This document shows positions 56,534 through 64,000 of a stretch of DNA of 64,000 nt, piece after piece. The notes below the pieces were generated by a model. It saw only the letters and a program-made list of their open reading frames with translations, had not been told where the DNA came from and did no database searches. The position numbers and the translations under genes were made by a program. The stretch comes from Mermis nigrescens (taxonomy: Eukaryota; Nematoda; Enoplea; Mermithida; Mermithidae), in contig JAVLUZ010000143.1 in the NCBI GenBank assembly GCA_036768485.1, positions 2,785,633-2,849,632 on the forward strand, read 5' to 3'. Every line of letters starts with the position of its first letter. The stretch's first letter is position 1.

Positions 56534-57834
56534 TTAAGCATTATAATCATACATTACGTTTCTGTTCTTATCTAGCATTACTAAATTATCAAACTCGACA
56601 TAAACAATCACTTCAAGGCCCGTATCGGGAATTTTTTCGGCAAATGATATTTCAATGCTAGTTGTACCTTCCCTAATTAAATCCCAATGTCCGCCGTCAT
56701 CTTCGTCTGGAGTCAAATCAAATGCAAACAGACACTGACCGTTTTTGAACCCTTCTCTTGTCACACCGTTCCCTTTATTGTCCCGACTAATATCAAGTGT
56801 TTCGAATAATTGATCAAAAGCTCTAAGGTACTTGTTATTTTTAAAGTCTAGCCTGAATGGGTGGGAGGGGAAGGTAACGCCCCCACAAATTACTTTTGCA
56901 TCGTTTATACTGTATGATTTAAAATTGAAAGGAGATTTTTTTATATTTCCCCTATACGCATCTGCATCCACACATCCAAAAATAATGCGTCTAGGAAGCT
57001 GCCCTGAAAATAAGGTGTTAAGGGGGGTAGATTGACAAGTGCTAGGTATATGTATATTCATCATCGTAACTCTGCGCACGGGGTATTTAATAGTGTTTGA
57101 TGCAAGTACTCTTTCGATAGCTAGCCCAGTGCTTTCTAAAATTTCTGCCTTTCGTACGCAAAACTTCATTTGTTGAATACTTAAATGCGCATTTTCGGCA
57201 CCCTTAAAACTTTGCAAAACAAACGCATCAGGATTTCTGTTTAATTCAAGCCTGACGTCAGTATAATTTAGTAAAAACCTGTCTTGTAAAAATAAATCAA
57301 TGTGTAGTGGCGCGCTTAATTCAACTATAGTCTTATCCGCAAAAAATTCTATGCGTTTTCTCAATCCATAATTGTTTTCTGTGTCATTATAACCCGGACT
57401 ATCTACTATGTACAAAGCAGATTGCAAGTGCGAATTTTTAGCATCCCACCCATAATTTAGTTCAGTCTCTAAAAATGCTCGGTATGCATATTTATCTCCG
57501 CTGTCATGTACGAGCTTATTATTTAAAAAAGTTTCACCTGACGAAATAGAGTTTTGGCGATCAGATTGATAGGGCCTACATCAGGCGCTGTGCCATCAGC
57601 CTGAGGCGTTCCTTTAGATATAGAAATTTGCATGTAAATATAATTTTTATTTAGCTGTAAGAAATGAGGATCTGGAGGAATATGAAATTCGTACGGGCCC
57701 TCATCAGTAACAGGGTTGGTCAGATTTATCTCATCCCAATACCCTCGTTTTATGGCTACCTGGGTAGGCGGTACAGTGAAAAAATCAAGTTCGCTTTTTG
57801 TACTAGCGACTGAGAATGAATCGATTAAAGACAT
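56534..57834 (-). pseudogene. MCP: Major capsid protein, double jelly roll (one frame break)
   Basis: N-terminal part 57523-57834 (STKSELDFFTVPPTQVAIKR, FHIPPDPHFLQLNKNYIYM) and C-terminal part up to about 57520, listed from 57427 (ALYIVDSPGYNDTENNYGL, RKAEILESTGLAIERVL, PRRIIFGCVDADAYRGN, YVEFDNLVMLDKNRNV). This is the conserved Polinton major capsid protein, which forms the icosahedral shell as trimers. The only break is at an A6/T6 run near 57516. Total length, about 430 codons, is usual for the family. The start ATG overlaps the stop of the pVI-like gene (TAATG), typical of a compact viral block. Confidence 0.88.
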
Positions 57835-58256
57835 TATTTCTTTTTACTTCGTTTTTTAGTTGAAAATACGTCAACACGAAGTTCTTTTATAGGCTTGGGT
57901 CGGGTGCCCAAACCTCTCCCCGTTTGCCGTTGTAATTTGTCACTAGCTTGTTTTAGCAAATTAGCTGCGCCTTCTTTTCCGTGTGCTTGCATTGATTGAA
58001 CAATATTACGGCCGTCGAGTACATCTGCGGCAATATGTGCACCCGTAGATAGAGCTTGTTTTCCCACACTAGATGCTGCTGATTTAAAAATAGGTATAGC
58101 CATCCGAAAAAGTGAACGGAAAAAGCTACCAAGTCCAGCCCCTCTTTGGTACGGCATTCCCTTGAACCCCACCATACCGTATCCGACCTGGGAAGCCTGG
58201 TCGGTATAGTAGTCTAACCAAGCGTTAAAATTATCTGGATTGAATTGTTGTCTCAT
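57834..58256 (-). CDS. pVI-like virion protein
   Basis: 140 aa, intact, ATG start. Near the N-terminus a short amphipathic/hydrophobic segment (RGAGLGSFFRSLFRMAIPIFK) resembles the Polinton/adintovirus counterpart of adenovirus pVI, a membrane-active internal capsid protein. A Gly/Ala-rich middle (SSVGKQALSTGAHIAADVLDG) and a very basic tail (STKKRSKKK) follow. The MCP start overlaps its stop. A TATAAAAG box lies at 58300-58307, about 45 bp upstream. Function is inferred from family resemblance and position. Confidence 0.7.
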   Translation of the reverse strand: MRQQFNPDNFNAWLDYYTDQASQVGYGMVGFKGMPYQRGAGLGSFFRSLFRMAIPIFKSAASSVGKQALSTGAHIAADVLDGRNIVQSMQAHGKEGAANLLKQASDKLQRQTGRGLGTRPKPIKELRVDVFSTKKRSKKK

Positions 58257-58302
58257 TTTTTGTAAAATTCTTTTTAGTGTTTAATTATGCTTTAAATTTC
58301 TT

Positions 58303-58701
58303 TTATAGATTTATCCAGTATTTCAGTGGCTTTTTCTCTTCTGACGATGGCGTAGAAAATGACTGAGATGGCGATGCATAAACTTGGTTTTGCAATAAAT
58401 TCAATCGAGTTTTATTTACAATAGATTCTTTTGGAATATTTTCATCGATTAATTTTTGGAGAAAAATTTCAGCACCGATAGGTGGTTCAGATTTTCGAAT
58501 ACGTGAAAAATCGGAAACTAAATCAACAATGTTCGATCCCGCAATTTTATTACCGTCAATAATCATTTCTCCTTTGTCTGCCCATTTTATGTGTGGGCTT
58601 TTCCGAGCATATTTAAGTAATAGTGAGGCTTGTTTCTGCCATTTTCGGGGTACTGTGCTAAAAACTGCTTCTTCTACAACATCTGTCTTTATAGGTTCCA
58701 A
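58303..58701 (-). CDS. Conserved Polinton protein (unknown role)
   Basis: 132 aa, intact. Core reads VPRKWQKQASLLLKYARKS, then WADKGEMIIDGNKIAGSNIVDLVSDF and a Pro-rich linker; the same motif order recurs in invertebrate Polintons beside the pVI-like gene. No catalytic motif. It overlaps the neighbouring upstream gene by 13 bp. Confidence 0.6.
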   Translation of the reverse strand: MEPIKTDVVEEAVFSTVPRKWQKQASLLLKYARKSPHIKWADKGEMIIDGNKIAGSNIVDLVSDFSRIRKSEPPIGAEIFLQKLIDENIPKESIVNKTRLNLLQNQVYASPSQSFSTPSSEEKKPLKYWINL

Positions 58702-58985
58702 GGTTCTTTCATTTCTTGCTTGGCTGTATGCAAAAATTTAGCGTCTGCTGCTCTCTCTTCCTTAATTTCGAGCTGTAACGGTTTTTCAAGATCCTGCTTA
58801 GCTGTTTGATACCTACGCAAAATTTGATTATATTGTAAAATTTTAGCGTCCATAGGTAACGAATTATCGTTTAAAATATTCATCATTTCACGATCTAGAT
58901 TTGACACATACCTGGAAGTGCTTTCATTTTCTCCCCGAGCAAGCTCGTGGGGGACTAGAATCATTTTGTTTGTATGAATCATCAT
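58689..58985 (-). CDS. Small coiled-coil-prone Polinton protein
   Basis: 98 aa, intact. Contains LDREMMNILNDNSLPMDAKILQ followed by YNQILRRYQTA and a charged helical tail. The layout matches a conserved small Polinton ORF of unknown role. It overlaps both neighbours by a few bases, consistent with one transcript. Confidence 0.55.
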   Translation of the reverse strand: MMIHTNKMILVPHELARGENESTSRYVSNLDREMMNILNDNSLPMDAKILQYNQILRRYQTAKQDLEKPLQLEIKEERAADAKFLHTAKQEMKEPWNL

Positions 58986-59323
58986 TTAATAATTGCATCT
59001 GCTAAAAGCTGCCCTGCTATTCCTAATATAGGCGCAAGTAAGGCAGGAAGGAAACCACCCTTTTGTACCAATATGTCCTTTTTCTTTTTTACTGATATAT
59101 TTGAGGCAGATAGGTTGCGCAGCTGTGTCTTGAATTTACTCAATTTTTCGAACTCGATCGGTTTTAGAGGGACATTTCCATTTAATACGTTGAGTATGCA
59201 TTCGCATAAGCATAAAATTAGGTCATTTTCGGCATGTTCTAATATTGCCTTACGTTGTTTAGGTTTTGCCTTAGACAACACGTCGATGTAGCTAATGTGT
59301 TTCTGTAAACGTTTTGGAGCCAT
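58982..59323 (-). CDS. Small basic Polinton protein with hydrophobic tail
   Basis: 113 aa, intact. The helical N-terminal half has KAKPKQRKAILEHAENDLIL and a CLCEC cluster; a Lys-rich VKKKKDILVQKGG stretch and a hydrophobic C-terminus (FLPALLAPILGIAGQLLADA) follow. This pattern recurs in Polintons and may be a membrane-active or internal virion protein. A TATAAAAG box lies at 59355-59362. Confidence 0.6.
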   Translation of the reverse strand: MAPKRLQKHISYIDVLSKAKPKQRKAILEHAENDLILCLCECILNVLNGNVPLKPIEFEKLSKFKTQLRNLSASNISVKKKKDILVQKGGFLPALLAPILGIAGQLLADAIIK

Positions 59324-59347
59324 TTTTTATTTTGACCTAAAATATGT

Positions 59348-59974
59348 TTAAGTTCTTTTATACTTTTTCGGTGTAAACAACAGGGTTTTTCGAAAAATTT
59401 TAGCGCGGAGACGTAAATTTTCAGGTGTAGATTGTGTCAAGTCGACCAAAAGGAAAGAAAACGCTTCTTTTGTAGCATCATTAAAGGCTTCCAGAAAAAA
59501 CTTAGGATTATGAGGGTAAAGCTGACGGGCTAGTGTTTGTACCTGGAGCCGATCAGACGGATTCTTCATTAAAACTAAATATTCCGTGTTTATGCGACAT
59601 GTTCTCAAACCTTTAAAAAATATGTTTTGAACGATATTTATTACAGAAATATCCCAATGATGACAACCACGTGTAAATAATGTATCATTTTTTGCTTCTT
59701 GCATAAGATCATCTATTATAATTAATTGTGGTTCACTGCTATGCTGCCTAACTAGACTTAAATCAGGGGGTCCTTTCATGAAAATTACGCTGGTTTCCAT
59801 CTCTTTATGCAAACTCTGATCTTCTGCGAAAAACCACCATATAAATTTCGGAGGTGGATGAATAAAATTATTTGCATTTTTTACAAGCTGTTTTACAAAA
59901 GTTGATTTTCCAGCCTTTGTGGGGCCGGCTACAATACAAGTAAAGGGGTGTTTAAATCGGAGATCCATTTTCAT
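59348..59974 (-). CDS. Genome-packaging ATPase (FtsK/HerA, A32-like)
   Basis: 208 aa, intact, ATG start. Walker A GPTKAGKST lies at residues 17-25, Walker B LIIIDDLM in the middle, followed by HHWDISVINIVQNIFFKG, the sensor-like region usual in Polinton ATPases, and SPENLRLR near the end. It should pump the element's DNA into capsids. A TATA-like CTATATTAGG lies at 59998-60007, 25 bp above the ATG. Length is normal for the family. Confidence 0.9.
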   Translation of the reverse strand: MKMDLRFKHPFTCIVAGPTKAGKSTFVKQLVKNANNFIHPPPKFIWWFFAEDQSLHKEMETSVIFMKGPPDLSLVRQHSSEPQLIIIDDLMQEAKNDTLFTRGCHHWDISVINIVQNIFFKGLRTCRINTEYLVLMKNPSDRLQVQTLARQLYPHNPKFFLEAFNDATKEAFSFLLVDLTQSTPENLRLRAKIFRKTLLFTPKKYKRT

Positions 59975-60007
59975 TACGTGTATGAATTGTGCTTTTTCCT
60001 AATATAG

Positions 60008-60090
60008 ATGAAGCTCTCTCTGCCAGCTGCTTATGCAGCTGCCCAGCCTGCGGGACGAGGACCCGGAGCTTCAGCGCAGGCCAAAAAATT
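60008..60090. promoter_or_regulatory. GC-rich upstream element of the late gene block
   Basis: A GC island in AT-rich DNA containing CAGCTGCTTATGCAGCTG (perfect palindromic arms) and, on the coding strand, CTGGCAGAGAGAGC just upstream of a TATA-like box. A second island with GTGGCAGAGAAGC precedes the TATA box at 62763. It may be an activator or origin element; this is inference. Confidence 0.4.
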
Positions 60091-60141
60091 TTTTTTTGTT
60101 CTTTTTTGTTTTATCATTTTTTTCAGGCGAATGTACATTTT

Positions 60142-60528
60142 TCACAAATTTAGGTTTTCTATATTGCTCATGATACGCTCAATTTGCGTATCAACAGTAT
60201 TTTCAGTTGACAGTGTCCAAACAACGCGACGTTCTGGCCGAATATGTTGCCACATTTCGACAAAGAAAGATGTTTCGAAACGGGCCATTTGCCGCTCTAA
60301 GGCAATAGCAAAATGCCAGAAGCCGCGCCGTTTGTTTTTTCCTGTCAACTCACGCTGCGTGTTGTATTGCGCAGCAGCCGCTTTCCACTGATCCTTGTAG
60401 GCATCAGAGAAGCGGTTCCAAAAATACGTAGCGACCCGAGCAAGTTGGTAATCATTGTATGGAAATTGAGAAAAAATCCGAGCCAGCTCGGAACAAAAGG
60501 TAACAAAGATTTTCTGACCAGAAGACAT
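60142..60528 (-). CDS. HMG-box-like DNA-binding protein (tentative)
   Basis: 129 aa from the ATG at 60528 (frame opens at a GTG four codons earlier). The first ~60 residues (FVTFCSELARIFSQFP, RVATYFWNRFSDAYKDQWK, AAAAQY) follow the HMG-box pattern of aromatic, Pro, Trp, Lys and Ala positions. The rest is basic and aromatic. The promoter leader (60529-60600) is nearly the same as that of the next gene upstream. It could be an architectural protein for the element's DNA; a remote match only. Confidence 0.45.
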   Translation of the reverse strand: MSSGQKIFVTFCSELARIFSQFPYNDYQLARVATYFWNRFSDAYKDQWKAAAAQYNTQRELTGKNKRRGFWHFAIALERQMARFETSFFVEMWQHIRPERRVVWTLSTENTVDTQIERIMSNIENLNL

Positions 60529-60587
60529 TTTCGACCGCACAGTAAGTGAAAATTTTTAAGAATGATGCTTTTTTAAATTTTCAATCC

Positions 60588-60596
60588 CTTATATAG
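60588..60596 (-). promoter_or_regulatory. TATA box of the HMG-like gene, with conserved leader
   Basis: CTATATAAG followed by GGGATTGAAAATTTAAAAAA and, close to the ATG, CTGTGCGGTCGAAAA. The same order recurs upstream of the gene at 60606-60923 (TATAAAAG at 60983-60990), so the two promoters are duplicates. Confidence 0.65.
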
Positions 60597-60605
60597 ACTC
60601 CAGCT

Positions 60606-60923
60606 CTATTCCGATGCTATTTTTAGCAAGCTTTCTTCCCGTCGTGAAGCCATATTTTTTCTTTCTTCCAAGTGTCTCTCAAGAACTGCGATCCCAGCCT
60701 CTTGTCTCGCCTTATTGTATTCCAAACATTTTGGACACATCGGTATCGAAAAAAATAAGTTACCCGAATCTGTTCTAAAACAGTCTCGTTCTTCGCAAAT
60801 TTTTTGGCAAAAATAACAAAGTTCGATCGTTAGTGCATACATTGGCCGAGGCAAGTTGCGGGAGCACAGCTGAATTGGAGCTTTAATCTTCTTTGAACGT
60901 AATTCAGGAGCAGAAGAGTCCAT
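60606..60923 (-). CDS. Small Cys-rich, probable zinc-binding protein
   Basis: 105 aa, ATG start. Cysteines are in CYFCQKICEERDCF and CPKCLEY, giving CxxC pairs about 25 residues apart that could bind one zinc. The tail is helical and charged. It precedes the HMG-like gene and shares its promoter type. A relic of a second copy lies at about 60985-61090. No family recognised. Confidence 0.55.
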   Translation of the reverse strand: MDSSAPELRSKKIKAPIQLCSRNLPRPMYALTIELCYFCQKICEERDCFRTDSGNLFFSIPMCPKCLEYNKARQEAGIAVLERHLEERKNMASRREESLLKIASE

Positions 60924-60984
60924 TTTTCGACCGCACAGTTAAGCAATAATTTTAAAAATGATGATTTTTAAATTTTCAATCCCT

Positions 60985-61100
60985 TTTATACTTTCTGAGC
61001 TGAGTCTATTTTTAGCACCAGAAAAACCGGATTTATCCAAATCTGTTTTAAAGCAGTATCTCTCTCTGAACAAATTTTTAACGATGCATACTTTTATCTA
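60985..61100 (-). pseudogene. Truncated duplicate of the zinc protein gene
   Basis: On the minus strand the sequence encodes ERYCFKTDLDKSGF, alignable to ERDCFRTDSGNLF of the intact gene, and ends in a stretch like its last codons. Most of the gene is deleted. A CTATATAAG box remains at 61108-61116. Confidence 0.5.
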
Positions 61101-61118
61101 GAAGTTTCTTATATAGAT

Positions 61119-62144
61119 TCATAATTTGATTAGTTGACTAACCCAACTATTAAATTTTTCAGGAAAACCGCGCCATTTAACTAAATATTCCGTTTTTCTT
61201 CCTTTTTTGCGAGTGTTTAAAACTTTTTCTACTACGTAAACTTCATCGACAATGTTAACTTTTTGTAGTTCTGGCTCATAGAATACGCCTTCTAATTTCT
61301 CACCCATCTGATCCTTTAGTGTGTAAACGGGTGGATTGCGTTTAAGTTTTTTATCTATTACGAACGTTTCTTCACTCCAGTTAGGCTCGTAACCCTTCTC
61401 AAAAGTTCTCTTAACCTTACTTATGCGAACTTTATCTCCTACATTAAATTTAAAAATTACGTTTTTATTGTCAATTTTGAATACTTTTCGTAAAATTTGA
61501 GACTCGTTGTTAATATTAACGTTGGCCGGTTCAATACCTATCGTACGATGTTTTGTATTATTGTAACCTTCAATCAGATCATCTAAAATATTAATGTACC
61601 TATATGTGTTATGTTTCGTATAATAGCGCCACATGCGTTCTTTCAAAGTGCGGTTAAAACGCTCGACTACGCATGCCTTAAGCTCACTGTTTGTTGTGAA
61701 GAAATCAATATCATTTTCTTTCAAAAAGGCTTGAAATTGTTTATTTAAAAATTCTGTGCCTGCGTCACTTTGCACCTTTTCTGGTTTTCGACCTTTATCT
61801 AAAATGAGTTTGAAAGCATTGAGAATCGATGCCGCGCTTTTATTTTTTACGGGTATACTCCATGCATACTTGCTAAACACGTCTATACAGTTTAAGAGAA
61901 AAACATAACCGTCATTATACTTTTTCAGTGATTGCAAATCGACTAAATCTATAGCCCATTGCTCATCTATCCTGGAAACTATAACTTTATTGCGCACATA
62001 ATTTCTTCTCGCCGGTTTATGTAAAGTGTAGGTTGGTTGGGTTTCTAGCCAATTTATCACCTCCTTTTTAGGCAATTTCACGCGTGCCCTCAGAGGTTCG
62101 ACCCCCGTATACCCCGTTTGAGGATCGTAATAATTTTTTTCCAT
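61119..62144 (-). CDS. Polinton integrase with C-terminal chromodomain
   Basis: 341 aa, intact. The rve catalytic core has D66 (WAIDLVD), D127 (VQSDAGTEF) and E161 (VVERFNRTLKE), the last two separated by 33 residues. An SH3-like module (FNVGDKVRI) follows and then a chromodomain near residues 293-335 (YVVEKVLNTR, TEYLVKWRGF, NSWV), which in related elements steers insertion to chromatin marks. The start ATG lies 3 bp after the upstream gene's stop. No break was found, so this is the best-preserved large gene of the element. Confidence 0.93.
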   Translation of the reverse strand: MEKNYYDPQTGYTGVEPLRARVKLPKKEVINWLETQPTYTLHKPARRNYVRNKVIVSRIDEQWAIDLVDLQSLKKYNDGYVFLLNCIDVFSKYAWSIPVKNKSAASILNAFKLILDKGRKPEKVQSDAGTEFLNKQFQAFLKENDIDFFTTNSELKACVVERFNRTLKERMWRYYTKHNTYRYINILDDLIEGYNNTKHRTIGIEPANVNINNESQILRKVFKIDNKNVIFKFNVGDKVRISKVKRTFEKGYEPNWSEETFVIDKKLKRNPPVYTLKDQMGEKLEGVFYEPELQKVNIVDEVYVVEKVLNTRKKGRKTEYLVKWRGFPEKFNSWVSQLIKL

Positions 62145-62147
62145 GAT

Positions 62148-62567
62148 TCAATAGAAATATAATGCGTTTTTGCCTTTTGCTACAGTGCAAAAAATATTAG
62201 TACACTTTTTGCAAAATTTGACTACAATTTTTAATTTTTTCTTTCGAGAAATTTTTAAAATACAATCATCACATTTAACAGCAAAGCTTATATCGTCACG
62301 TTTTGGCTGAGGTCCTTCCGAATAAAAGTACAACATGTACTTATCTTTCTTGATAACGTTAATTTCACTTGAACATTTCTCACAGAGTAAAAATGAAAAA
62401 CTTGGAGACTTTTTACCTATCTTTAAAACGCACTGTTTACAACCAGGTTCGAAAAATCTGCACCATCTCCGTTGAAAACATGGTTTCTTATGCAGAAAAT
62501 TACAAATCTCGTAGTGGTATTTCGATTTGGGCTTCATCGAACACTGCAGACAATCGACGAGATCCAT
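62148..62567 (-). CDS. Protein of two tandem Cys-pair (zinc-ribbon-like) modules
   Basis: 139 aa, intact. Two modules repeat: CKQCVLKIGKK...CEKC...YMLYFY and CDDCILKISRK...CKKC...ALYFY, each with two CxxC pairs 15-17 residues apart, plus N-terminal CLQC and CRFFEPGC. It presumably binds zinc and perhaps nucleic acid. The ATG lies inside the end of the membrane-protein gene, and the integrase starts 3 bp after its stop. No named family recognised. Confidence 0.6.
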   Translation of the reverse strand: MDLVDCLQCSMKPKSKYHYEICNFLHKKPCFQRRWCRFFEPGCKQCVLKIGKKSPSFSFLLCEKCSSEINVIKKDKYMLYFYSEGPQPKRDDISFAVKCDDCILKISRKKKLKIVVKFCKKCTNIFCTVAKGKNALYFY

Positions 62568-62736
62568 TTCTACTTGATCCTAAGCTACTTAAACCTATAT
62601 GTAACTTTTTAATTTGTTTCTTCAAAAGCTTGCACAAAACTAAAATAGATAGAACAATTATGAGAACAATACAGCCCAAAATTTCGTTATAAATAGGTTG
62701 TAGGTGGTATCTAGTTATGCAAGTACCATTTAACAT
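62500..62736 (-). CDS. Small single-span membrane protein
   Basis: 78 aa, ATG start. A hydrophobic span (ILGCIVLIIVLSILVLCKLL) is followed by a basic stretch (KKQIKKLH), giving a type III-like topology with a cytosolic Ser/Arg-rich tail. It overlaps the zinc-module gene by 68 bp in another frame. The TATA box TTATATAAG lies at 62763-62771, upstream. Confidence 0.6.
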   Translation of the reverse strand: MLNGTCITRYHLQPIYNEILGCIVLIIVLSILVLCKLLKKQIKKLHIGLSSLGSSRNGSRRLSAVFDEAQIEIPLRDL

Positions 62737-62762
62737 TTTTTATCATTTTTGAACAAGAAAAT

Positions 62763-62771
62763 CTTATATAA
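62763..62771 (-). promoter_or_regulatory. TATA box of the membrane protein-zinc protein-integrase unit
   Basis: TTATATAAG about 28 bp above the ATG at 62736, preceded by a GC island with GTGGCAGAGAAGC like that at 60008-60090. The three genes below are overlapping or abutting, so one transcript is likely. Confidence 0.6.
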
Positions 62772-63003
62772 CTTTGCATGCTTCTCTGCCACTGCAAAAT
62801 GCAGCGCCCGGTGCCAGGACGGGGACCTGAGCATGCGGCGGCACCATTTTTTTGTTTTTTTTGATTTTTTATTTTTTTACTTTTTTGGATTTTTTTTTGA
62901 ACGTAATGAAAACTTTCTTAACACAAAAAGATACATGAAATTGGGAAAGAAGACGCCTAGAATATTCACACAACAACCCGATTTTGCCCATATGTACAAG
63001 GCT

Positions 63004-63245
63004 GCTACCTCCTGCCACGAACTTGCTTCCGCAAGGTACAGGCGGCATCAGCAAAATAAAAAAAGACTCAAACACTGGGTACACTGCACCACGTACCTGC
63101 TCCTCACAGGGTATGTAGTGCACCCAGAAAGAACAAACACACAATTGAGTTGACCGCTACCTCCTGCCACGAACTTGCTCCCGCAAGGTACAGGCGGCAA
63201 CAGCAAAATAAATAAAAGACCCAACCACCACATACAAACACACAA
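63004..63245. repeat. Two-copy tandem duplication, period 152 bp, between polymerase and the next promoter
   Basis: The block GCTACCTCCTGCCACG ... GCAAGGTACAGGCGGC ... AGCAAAATAAA occurs at 63004 and again at 63156. It is non-coding and lies below the polymerase stop; it may affect polymerase mRNA ending or replication. Confidence 0.8.
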
Positions 63246-63250
63246 TGGGG

Positions 63251-64000
63251 CTAATAGCCATAGGGCAGTGTTGAATAATCAGGCTGTACAACGCGTTTAT
63301 TATATACAATTTTGTACTTTTTAGACGCATTTTCGGTCACAATGCTATGGTCGGGCAAACGTCGAATCTGAGGAAAATATACAGTTTTTTCTACGATATT
63401 GTTTTGCTGTACAAACATTTTGACCATTTTTAGTAATGAGATGAAAATTAATTTTTGTAGCAGTTACAGATGAAAGTGTGAACCCCGCACTTTTATATGG
63501 TAATAAATTTTACTATCCGCTGAGCGTACCTTGTACGCATAATTTTTAGGCCCCCCACTTACAAATTCTTCAATAAAACTACCCTCACCGTAATCTTTCA
63601 ACTCATTTGTCATATTACCCAAATATGACCCAATGGGCACTTGATATTCAGCTTTTCCTAATGTGCTTTTAAATATGACACTATCCGTGTCGAAATATAA
63701 AACTCTGTCGCCAAATTTTTCTAAATGCTCATACAGTCTTAGGCGCGCCTGTGATGTTGTATAGGCCGCGAGCACCGCGTTGGTATTCCCCATCACCTCA
63801 GCGAATTCGTCTTCCTTTGCATGTGTGACGGCCATTAAATTTTCGTTAATTGCGTTTATTGAGTATATTAAATTTGAAGCGATCGAAAATTAAGTCAAAG
63901 TATGGGGCCGGATCGGTAAAAAACGAAGCTTTCGACATGTTATTTCGCTGACCAAATTTACCCCAGAAACTATTGAGCATTAGCTTTGCTAATGCTCGCA
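63251..64000 (-). pseudogene. polB: Family B DNA polymerase, C-terminal part, at least three frame breaks, cut by the window end
   Basis: Coding pieces in order: 63850-64000 with the motif-B-like LNSFWGKFGQRNN; 63464-63835 with NAVLAAYTTSQARLRLYEHL and motif C in LYFDTDSVIF (DTDS catalytic aspartates); and the C-terminus down to a stop at 63251-63253, ending in the family's usual LPYGY. Frames change between the first two pieces (about 63880-63890), after the VRG near a G4 run (about 63485), and again near an A5 run (about 63437). This is the protein-primed-type polymerase of Polintons and adintoviruses. The exonuclease, motif A and N-terminal parts lie outside the window. Confidence 0.88.

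Larger units (their letters stand above)
53362..64000 (-). mobile_element. Polinton/Maverick (adintovirus-like) element, left part, runs off the window
   Basis: Carries the defining set: protein-primed-type DNA polymerase B, retrovirus-like integrase, A32/FtsK-type packaging ATPase, adenain-like protease, double-jelly-roll major capsid and minor capsid proteins. The inferred left end AGTAGTAAGG begins where a family-A MITE is interrupted; Polinton termini typically begin AG and duplicate 6 bp, here predicted as GGCATC. 53362-54720 is non-coding and repeat-rich, as expected of a terminal repeat region. The window ends inside the polymerase, so the right end, its second terminal repeat and any further genes are missing. 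Confidence 0.88.

Noticed and set aside
60008..60391. Plus-strand 127-codon ORF
   Set aside because: Antisense to the HMG-like gene and the GC island; no domain, opposite to all other element genes.
62749..63153. Plus-strand 134-codon ORF
   Set aside because: Crosses the promoter, a poly-T stretch and a tandem duplication; composition is not coding-like.

Overview
The window is nuclear DNA from an invertebrate metazoan, probably an arthropod or similar; the species cannot be named from sequence alone. The evidence is a spliced, conserved eukaryotic gene with GT-AG introns (SAE1/Aos1), AT-rich intergenic DNA, many hAT-type MITEs with 8-bp target duplications, a degenerate LINE, a complete LTR retroelement and the left part of a Polinton/Maverick (adintovirus-like) element. 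Almost everything recognisable as protein-coding lies on the minus strand.

Layout. 1-27 kb: host DNA packed with small transposons. It holds two exons of a double-stranded-RNA-binding protein (2813-3062 and 7125-7442) and all eight exons of the SUMO-activating enzyme subunit SAE1 (15102-20671). Several MITE families carry a GGCGCGAAGCGCC hairpin. A ~450-bp tandem repeat, a foldback element with a nested hAT element, and a dead LINE (22.6-25.8 kb) follow. 27.7-28.5 kb: two minisatellites. 28984-39543: a Ty3/gypsy-class retroelement in minus orientation, with ~500-bp TGT...ACA LTRs, an AGTT target duplication, PBS, PPT, a leader made of about 16 small hairpins, gag, then an Env-like glycoprotein ORF placed BEFORE protease-RT-RNase H-integrase. 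41.2-44.6 kb: an unrecognised, broken coding locus carrying two clean MITE insertions. 44.9-53.2 kb: minisatellites, foldback-type repeats and a tRNA-like sequence.

53362-64000 (end of window): a Polinton/Maverick element that appears to start inside a hAT MITE. Leftward genes are, in transcription order from the window edge: DNA polymerase B (C-terminal part), a membrane protein, a duplicated zinc-module protein, a chromodomain integrase, a small zinc protein, an HMG-like protein, packaging ATPase, three small conserved Polinton ORFs, a pVI-like protein, double-jelly-roll major capsid protein, adenain-type protease, penton/minor capsid protein, and last a TATA-binding protein (TBP) with both saddle repeats and all four DNA-intercalating phenylalanines. 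Good TATA boxes precede several of the element's genes, so it may carry a self-supplied core-promoter recognition system.

Many genes are interrupted by single-nucleotide frame breaks, several of them in or beside short homopolymers, and the host SAE1 gene shows the same sign at an A4 run. Decay and assembly indels cannot be separated from this sequence alone.
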